From Thermoflexales bacterium (GTDB taxonomy: Bacteria; Chloroflexota; Anaerolineae; Fen-1058): a stretch of DNA of 18,157 nt. The notes beneath the pieces were generated by a model. It was given only the letters and a program-made list of their open reading frames with translations, made no database searches and was not told the DNA's origin. The position numbers were made by a program, and so were the translations under genes. The stretch covers positions 1 to 18,157 of the forward strand of contig JAUQXD010001133.1 in the NCBI GenBank assembly GCA_030834835.1, in the 5' to 3' direction. Of the stretch, positions 16,581-18,157 are shown piece by piece. Within the stretch, counting starts at the first letter, position 1. Each line of letters begins with the position of its first letter.

Positions 16581-16655
16581 ACCCTCATCATAGCGTCGGA
16601 CAGTGTCATTAACCTGATGAATCAGCAAAAACAATGTTGTGCCAGCCGTCCCAAC

Positions 16656-16660
16656 AGGAG
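16656..16660 (+). promoter_or_regulatory. Ribosome binding site deciding the S41 start
   Basis: AGGAG lies 8 nt before the GTG at 16669. The in-frame GTG at 16639 has no such site upstream. Confidence 0.65.
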
Positions 16661-16668
16661 CAGCTCTC

Positions 16669-17805
16669 GTGTCCTGGTCTAAACGTCTTCCGTGGCTTGT
16701 GTTGATGGTGGCTGCATTTGCGGGCGGGTGGCTGGCCCGTACGGTTACGCAGCCGGCGGCCGATCCCGCCCTGACCCTGATTGGCCGGGCCGGTCAGATT
16801 ATCAGCGAGGAATACTACGGCGAGGTGCCCGCTCCGCGCCAGCTGGCCTATGCGGCCATCCGGGGCATGCTGGCGGAGCTGGGCGACAAGTATGCGACGT
16901 TCTTCGAACCCACTGCGGCCGCGCGCGAGGGCCTGGGAGCCAATGGTAATGACGCCGTGATCGGCCTGCGCGGTGAAGTACGCGATGGACTATTCGTCGT
17001 GACGGATGTCCTGCCCGATGGGCCAGCGGCTCGAGCCGGGCTGCAAATGGGTGACGTCATCCAGACCATTGATGGCTGGACTATTTCCCGCGGCTCCTCC
17101 TCGTCCGAAATCCATGCCATGATTCGCGGCGCGGTCGGATCAACTGCGCACTTGACGGTTCGGCGTGGCGACACTGTGCTGTCGCTGGAGGCGGAGCGTG
17201 AACCCTTCCAGGAAGTCACGACTCAGCGCTTTGGCGAGATCGCCTATCTTCGTTTCGATCGATTCACGAGCCAGACGCCGCAGCAGATCGACGCGTCACT
17301 GACGCAACTCTTGACGAACACCACCACCGGCCTCATTCTGGATTTGCGCTACAACGGCGGCGGACTGATGAATTCAGCCCGCGAGATTCTCGATCTCTTT
17401 CTGGATAAGGGTGTCGCGTTCTATGCCCGCACCCGGCAGGGCGACTTGCTTCCCTACCTCACCCGGGCAGACGGTGACATCGCCGAAACAATCCCGCTCG
17501 TCGTGTTGATCAGCCCGCATACTTATTCTGCGCCGGAAACGGTGGCGGCGGCGATTGCCGATCGCGGTCGAGGCGAATTGATCGGCGAACGAACGCACGG
17601 CAAAGGCTCGATCAATACGACTGCCAATCTGGGTGATGGCTCGGCCATCCGCATTACGGTCGCGCAGTGGCTGTCGCCCGTTCAACAACGGTCATTTGAA
17701 GGCATTGGCGTGGCGCCCGACATCGCCGTCACGAATAGCCCCGACGACGGCCAGGACACGGTCTTGCTCTATGCCATCGACTATCTGCGCGACATGCAAC
17801 CCTAA
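16669..17805 (+). CDS. Membrane-anchored S41 C-terminal processing peptidase (CtpA/Prc-like)
   Basis: This is a 378-residue protease of the tail-specific S41 family, which cleaves proteins near their C-termini outside the cytoplasmic membrane. Start GTG 16669 is chosen for the AGGAG 8 nt upstream. A short basic N-terminus and one hydrophobic segment (about residues 7-23, LPWLVLMVAAFAGGWLA) suggest a membrane anchor. A PDZ domain (about 100-180, starting VIGLRGEVRDGLFVV) is followed by the protease domain. Ser287 (YSAPE) and Lys312 (THGKGS) are 25 residues apart, the same distance as Ser430 and Lys455 of E. coli Prc, so the dyad is intact. The usual GSASASE and DLRNNPGG motifs are changed to HTYSAPE and DLRYNGGG. 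The stop lies 25 nt before the NWGG-repeat gene, so the two form an operon. The repeat protein is the obvious candidate substrate or partner, but this is inference from proximity. Confidence 0.92.
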   Translation: MSWSKRLPWLVLMVAAFAGGWLARTVTQPAADPALTLIGRAGQIISEEYYGEVPAPRQLAYAAIRGMLAELGDKYATFFEPTAAAREGLGANGNDAVIGLRGEVRDGLFVVTDVLPDGPAARAGLQMGDVIQTIDGWTISRGSSSSEIHAMIRGAVGSTAHLTVRRGDTVLSLEAEREPFQEVTTQRFGEIAYLRFDRFTSQTPQQIDASLTQLLTNTTTGLILDLRYNGGGLMNSAREILDLFLDKGVAFYARTRQGDLLPYLTRADGDIAETIPLVVLISPHTYSAPETVAAAIADRGRGELIGERTHGKGSINTTANLGDGSAIRITVAQWLSPVQQRSFEGIGVAPDIAVTNSPDDGQDTVLLYAIDYLRDMQP

Positions 17806-17818
17806 ACTGACACTGTTC

Positions 17819-17825
17819 AAGGAGG
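17819..17825 (+). promoter_or_regulatory. Perfect Shine-Dalgarno site AAGGAGG
   Basis: AAGGAGG sits 5 nt before the ATG at 17831. It is the strongest ribosome site in the window (the other genes have AAAGGA, GAGGT or AGGAG) and fixes the start of the small gene, suggesting high translation. Confidence 0.85.
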
Positions 17826-17830
17826 AAGTC

Positions 17831-18067
17831 ATGAAAAACCTGTACTATGTTCGAGAGGAAAATTTGCGGAAGGTTCTGGTCGGCATTGCGATCGTGATCG
17901 TTGTGATCAGCGCGTTTTTCGCCGCGGCCGGGCGCGATCCGGTTGCGAATGCCAGCAACGTCAACTGGGGTGGCAGCGTTAACTGGGGCGGCAGCGTTAA
18001 CTGGGGCGGTTCAGTCAACTGGGGCGGCTCTGTTAACTGGGGTGGCAGCGTCAACTGGGGCGGATAA
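17831..18067 (+). CDS. 78-residue secreted or membrane protein with six NWGG repeats
   Basis: I do not recognise a family. Residues 1-14 are polar and charged (MKNLYYVREENLRK), 15-33 are strongly hydrophobic (VLVGIAIVIVVISAFFAAA), then GRDPVANAS leads into six VNWGG units (residues 44-78) joined by Ser. An AxA-type signal peptidase site (ANA, 39-41) would release a 37-residue peptide built only from Ser, Asn, Val, Trp and Gly, with no charge. If uncleaved, the repeats would sit outside the cell on a single membrane anchor. The gene has a perfect AAGGAGG site, follows the S41 peptidase gene by 25 nt and is followed by a strong hairpin. The peptide could be a structural or adhesive surface peptide, a signal, a peptide toxin, or a modified (RiPP) precursor; no modifying enzyme is in view. 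That it is a real gene is well supported; the function is unknown. Confidence 0.85.
   Translation: MKNLYYVREENLRKVLVGIAIVIVVISAFFAAAGRDPVANASNVNWGGSVNWGGSVNWGGSVNWGGSVNWGGSVNWGG
17960..18064 (+). repeat. Six tandem 18-nt units encoding VNWGGS
   Basis: Five full 18-nt units and a last 15-nt unit encode identical residues. Units differ only at synonymous positions (GTC/GTT, GGT/GGC/GGA, AGC/TCA/TCT), and no two full units are identical in DNA. Length variation between strains would be expected. Confidence 0.95.
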
Positions 18068-18107
18068 TTCGCGCTGTCCAATCTCTTCCTGACCGATAAC
18101 GATCAAT

Positions 18108-18139
18108 GCGGCGGCGATGTGATTTCACGTCGCCGCTGC
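18108..18139 (+). terminator. Hairpin after the NWGG-repeat gene
   Basis: A 15-bp stem (18108-18122 with 18125-18139, two G.U pairs) begins 41 nt after the stop codon. As drawn it has a 2-nt loop; in practice one or two pairs would open. No T-run follows, so it could end transcription or protect the 3' end. The remaining bases to the window end show nothing further. Confidence 0.55.
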
Positions 18140-18157
18140 CATGTTGCACCAGTGCCA

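Noticed and set aside
16639..16668. GTG at 16639 as start of the S41 peptidase
   Set aside because: There is no ribosome site upstream. AGGAG sits inside the extension, at the correct distance from the GTG at 16669.
17960..18064. CRISPR-like array of short repeats
   Set aside because: Units are contiguous 18-nt coding repeats with no spacers and lie in frame inside a gene.
17845..18081. Antisense ORF with PPQLT repeats opposite the NWGG-repeat gene
   Set aside because: Differences between DNA units change its residues (Leu/Glu), while the plus-strand peptide is unchanged. The plus strand has a perfect ribosome site and a membrane leader, so the antisense frame is a shadow.

Overview
The window looks like chromosomal DNA from a Chloroflexota bacterium, probably Anaerolineae-like. 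This is inferred from about 60% GC, large secreted multidomain proteins that end in a short Tyr-Leu-Pro tail, and a BTAD/NB-ARC/TPR regulator of a type common in that phylum. The assignment is from memory of family features, not from a search. No rRNA, tRNA, transposase or CRISPR array was seen.

Left part (1-13047, + strand): four consecutive genes for exported proteins. The first, cut by the window edge, is a huge mosaic of beta-sandwich, nidogen-like and amidotransferase-like domains with no visible peptidase head. The next three are exopeptidases or proteases with different catalytic heads: a bacillopeptidase F-like subtilase (S8), a carboxypeptidase T-like M14 enzyme and an M28 aminopeptidase. 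All three carry nearly the same C-terminal module: two carboxypeptidase-regulatory-like domains, one Cys-bounded jelly-roll domain, and a [IVL]YLP[LV] tail. Together they look like a secreted kit for complete protein breakdown (endoprotease, then carboxy- and aminopeptidase).

Middle (13048-16487): a perfect 21-bp hairpin separates the protease cluster from a convergent gene for a SARP/AfsR-like regulator. The regulator has a clear sigma70-type promoter (TATAAT, 17-bp spacer, TTGTCG) and transcribes leftward.

Right part (16488-18157): diverging from the regulator is a two-gene unit. It comprises a membrane-anchored S41 (CtpA/Prc-like) peptidase with an intact Ser/Lys dyad and, 25 nt later behind a perfect AAGGAGG site, a 78-residue protein. 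That protein has one hydrophobic segment, a possible signal peptidase site, and a C-terminus made only of six VNWGG units joined by Ser. All DNA differences between the units are synonymous. An 11-bp tandem direct repeat, the period used by SARP-type regulators, lies in the shared promoter region. The regulator, S41 peptidase and NWGG-repeat peptide are the best candidate in this window for an undescribed system.
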